A stretch of DNA of 64,000 nt. Origin: Thaumasiovibrio sp047250365 (lineage in GTDB: Bacteria; Pseudomonadota; Gammaproteobacteria; Enterobacterales; Vibrionaceae). The translations under genes and the position numbers were made by a program. The notes below the pieces were generated by a model. The model was not told the origin of the DNA. It ran no database searches and was given only the letters and a program-made list of their open reading frames with translations. Of the stretch, positions 61,911 to 64,000 are shown piece by piece (position 1 is the first letter of the stretch; each line of letters begins with the position of its first letter). Location: positions 558,001 to 622,000 of the forward strand of contig NZ_JBLBVL010000001.1 in assembly GCF_047250365.1 (NCBI RefSeq), read 5' to 3'.

Positions 61911-63038
61911 ATGAAAAAAAGAGTTACTGGTCTAATTATCGCCCTGCTTGTTAGCCTTCCGGCCTCGGCAACGTGGTTCGAGGTGACAGGGCAAGCCGCA
62001 ATTCAGGGAAACAATACTGTTGCGAGAAACAACGCGCTTAAAGATGCGGTATTTCAAGCCATGCAATATGCGGGGGCTGATCTTTCAGCCTTCAACCATT
62101 TTGTGCCACACCTTGAAAAGCAGCAAAATCAATACCTGTTTAGCAGTAACGAGGTTCGCGCTGTCGACGTAGTAAAAACCCGACGTTCCAATGGCGTATA
62201 TTATGTCACCGCTCGGGTCGATATTTACCCAACGGCAAAAACTTGCCACAAGACCCAATATAAAAAATCGGTACTTCTGAGCCGCTTCCACCTTAATTCA
62301 CCGCAGCAAGCCTCTTTAGGTGCGGTGTTTAAGTTAGCCGACGACTTTACCGATGTATTGCATCGCCAGCTTAATCAGCAATCACAGAGCTTTATTTCAC
62401 CGGCGATTACCGCCGTTAATATCAGCCCTTCTTACCCTCTTGCAGCCACCATGCTCGCCGAAGATAATGACGCCCAATTTGTTATTCGTGGTGAACTCAC
62501 CGACTTAACTGCTACCGTTTCAGGAAATGAAGATACGCTACGTCAATTTGCCGCATTTGTGCAGGTGATGGATGGCAATACCGGAGAAGTGCTGTTTCAG
62601 CGTGATTATCGTGACGCTGCCATTTGGCCTTTTGCTCGCACCAGCAAGCTGGATACGCGCTCAGCACGTTTTTGGCAATCTAGCTATGGCGAGATGGTCA
62701 TTCGAGTGAGCCGACAAATGCTGCTCGATCTAGAAAATCAGCTTTCTTGTCGCACCACGCTGCCTGAAATCGTTAACCAACATAGGAACATGGCACAAAT
62801 CAACGTGGGACGCATTCATGGTGTAAAAAGTGGCGATCAATTGCAATTATGGCACCGCGCGGTGTTTATTGACCAAAATGGTATCTCACGCCACCGCATG
62901 GTTAAATCAGAACTTGAAGTTACTGTCGATCGCGTTTACGAATCATCCGCCGAAGTGATTGTGTCGCGCCCAGAACTCGCGGCCAGCATACAAATTGGCG
63001 ATATCGTGACAAAAATAGTCAATGGCAATAATACATGA
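61911..63038 (+). CDS. flgT: H-ring protein FlgT
   Basis: A 375-residue periplasmic protein. A signal peptide ends near ASA, with TWFEVTGQA at the mature start. The middle and C-terminal domains (VQVMDGNTGEVLF; NVGRIHGVKSGDQLQLWHR) are typical of Vibrio FlgT, which forms the H ring and recruits MotX/MotY for the sodium-driven motor. GGAAG precedes the ATG by 4 bases. It converges with the TetR gene, 3 bases away, with no terminator between. Confidence 0.94.
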   Translation: MKKRVTGLIIALLVSLPASATWFEVTGQAAIQGNNTVARNNALKDAVFQAMQYAGADLSAFNHFVPHLEKQQNQYLFSSNEVRAVDVVKTRRSNGVYYVTARVDIYPTAKTCHKTQYKKSVLLSRFHLNSPQQASLGAVFKLADDFTDVLHRQLNQQSQSFISPAITAVNISPSYPLAATMLAEDNDAQFVIRGELTDLTATVSGNEDTLRQFAAFVQVMDGNTGEVLFQRDYRDAAIWPFARTSKLDTRSARFWQSSYGEMVIRVSRQMLLDLENQLSCRTTLPEIVNQHRNMAQINVGRIHGVKSGDQLQLWHRAVFIDQNGISRHRMVKSELEVTVDRVYESSAEVIVSRPELAASIQIGDIVTKIVNGNNT

Positions 63039-63041
63039 TCA

Positions 63042-63626
63042 TTATGCCGTGTTTTGATGGCCATTAAGTACCGTATACAAGGTATCAGATAGCATTTCAG
63101 CAACCTGTTCTTTCGATAGCGGCAAAGCATTATGTTGGATTGAGTAACCCTCAATGAAAGGCAACAATAGCGATGCCGCTTTCTTCGCGTTTTCAACCTC
63201 ATACTCAGCCCAGTACAGACATAGCTTGTTAAATTTTGACTGGTAGTAATTAATTAACTGCGTTTCAATTTCTGCATTTCTTAGCGAGATAGCCCACATC
63301 TCTCTAAAGACTAAGCACGCATCACTAACTTGGTCTGCATTGTCTAAACAAAAAAGCACTAAATCGAACAAACCCTGTCGGCTATTTTGAAACTGCCATT
63401 CACGCGCATATTGCTCGGCCAGCCTATCGCACTGTTCAAAGTAATAGGCAGCCATACCAACTAACAACGCTTTTTTATTTTTAAAGTGATGTTGAACATT
63501 GCTAAGGCTCCTTCCAGACACTGCTGCCACCTGTCGCATCGTCAACCCTTCTGTTCCAGAGGCCTTGAGTAAAGACAATGCAGATTGAATAATTTGGCTT
63601 TTTGTATCAGAACCTTGACTCGTCAC
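63042..63626 (-). CDS. TetR family transcriptional regulator
   Basis: A 194-residue repressor. The helix-turn-helix (MRQVAAVSGRSLSNVQHHF, residues 30-48) begins a TetR N-domain; the C-terminal ligand domain is not recognisable. GTG at 63626 is chosen, with GGGGAG 5 bases upstream; a longer frame from 63680 has no such support. It is divergent from a quinone reductase gene, with two operator palindromes between them, so it most likely represses that gene and perhaps itself. Confidence 0.9.
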   Translation of the reverse strand: MTSQGSDTKSQIIQSALSLLKASGTEGLTMRQVAAVSGRSLSNVQHHFKNKKALLVGMAAYYFEQCDRLAEQYAREWQFQNSRQGLFDLVLFCLDNADQVSDACLVFREMWAISLRNAEIETQLINYYQSKFNKLCLYWAEYEVENAKKAASLLLPFIEGYSIQHNALPLSKEQVAEMLSDTLYTVLNGHQNTA

Positions 63627-63682
63627 ACCTGCTCCCCTAGCTAAAAAATACACAACATAAACAGCCTTATATCCTAACACAC

Positions 63683-63712
63683 TTGACAGATTTAGGTCTA
63701 TTGACCTAACAT
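63683..63712 (+). promoter_or_regulatory. Sigma-70 promoter for the quinone reductase gene
   Basis: TTGACA (63683-63688), 18 bases, TAACAT (63707-63712). The first operator sits inside the spacer, which would block polymerase binding when occupied. Confidence 0.65.
63692..63709. promoter_or_regulatory. TetR operator 1
   Basis: TTAGGTC-TATT-GACCTAA, a perfect palindrome of seven-base arms, lying between the -35 and -10 elements of the promoter at 63683. Confidence 0.75.
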
Positions 63713-63720
63713 AAGCTTAC

Positions 63721-63736
63721 TAGGTCGCCCGACCTA
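63721..63736. promoter_or_regulatory. TetR operator 2
   Basis: TAGGTC-GCCC-GACCTA, with the same six-base arms and four-base spacer as operator 1. The two centres are 28 bases apart, nearly three helical turns. Confidence 0.75.
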
Positions 63737-63769
63737 AAATCAATGGATGCGATAGCGACAGGGAAGACA

Positions 63770-64000
63770 ATGAAGAAAATACTCATTATTAACGCCAACC
63801 CAAAAGCACAAAGTTTAACCAAATCATTAAGCCAGCAATATGCGCAATCAACGAGTGATCGACATCAAGTCGTCAGTGTTCACGTTCGTGATCTAAGCTT
63901 TGATACTGATTTACACCAGGGGTATGACGACATTCAGCCTTTAGAGCCTGACTTACTCGAGTTACAAACCCATATTAAATGGGCTGATCATATTGTTATA
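63770..64000 (+). CDS. Flavodoxin-fold NAD(P)H quinone oxidoreductase, N-terminal part
   Basis: The gene continues past the right edge; 77 codons are visible. The start MKKILIINANPKAQSLTKSL is the FMN-binding first strand and loop of the flavodoxin-2 family (NQO1/KefF/MdaB type), which reduces quinones by two electrons with NAD(P)H. GGAAG precedes the ATG at 63770; an in-frame ATG at 63743 would add nine residues. Its promoter is covered by a TetR operator. Confidence 0.8.
   Translation, partial: MKKILIINANPKAQSLTKSLSQQYAQSTSDRHQVVSVHVRDLSFDTDLHQGYDDIQPLEPDLLELQTHIKWADHIVI

Overview
The window looks like chromosome of a gamma-proteobacterium in the family Vibrionaceae. The evidence is a complete set of polar-flagellum genes in Vibrio style: FlrA/FlrB/FlrC regulators, FlhF/FlhG pole and number control, ParC/ParP array positioning, FlaG/FlaI chaperone-type genes, and the sheath and H/T-ring associated FlgO, FlgP and FlgT. 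The flagellar and chemotaxis genes form one unbroken block of about 52 kb, next to the cytochrome c maturation genes. Such contiguity is seen in some members of the family and not in others (Vibrio cholerae has several blocks), so a genus such as Salinivibrio, Photobacterium or Aliivibrio is possible; I cannot decide it from the sequence.

Layout. Bases 1-1057: the end of an ECF sigma factor gene and an overlapping DUF3379 membrane protein. 1294-3417: fadL and mlaA, convergent around a shared terminator. 3494-10431: the ccmABCDEFGHI operon on the minus strand. 10645-23184: DUF2802, cheW, parP, parC, cheB, cheA, cheZ, cheY, fliA, flhG, flhF, flhA, read right to left as one operon. 23422-30242: fliKLMNOPQR-flhB. 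30312-36039: fliEFGHIJ. 36208-40268: flrA, flrB, flrC. 40427-42981: flaG, fliD, flaI, fliS. 43053-45574: two flagellins. 45916-56805: flgBCDE, flgFGHIJ, flgKL. 56898-58665: cheV, cheR. 58794-60317 (plus strand): flgA, flgM, flgN. 60624-63038: flgO-flgP and divergent flgT. 63042-64000: a TetR repressor and the start of a flavodoxin-fold quinone reductase, with two identical operator palindromes between them.

Regulation can be read from the DNA. Sigma-54 type -24/-12 elements precede flrB, fliE, fliK, flhA, flgB, flgF, flgK and the first flagellin, with weaker ones before flgO and flgT. Sigma-28 elements precede flgM and the second flagellin. This reproduces the four-class Vibrio hierarchy: FlrA, then FlrBC plus basal body and export genes, then hook and first filament genes, then FliA-dependent late genes with FlgM as the anti-sigma factor.

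I found no rRNA, tRNA, CRISPR, insertion sequence, phage or plasmid feature, and no clear sign of a wholly new system. The less explained items are the DUF2802 gene ending the flhA operon, a triple acidic repeat in CheA, an unassigned 40-codon frame after flgN, the twin TetR operators, and several structured leaders. Starts were re-chosen by eye from Shine-Dalgarno spacing and family N-termini; no alignments or searches were run.
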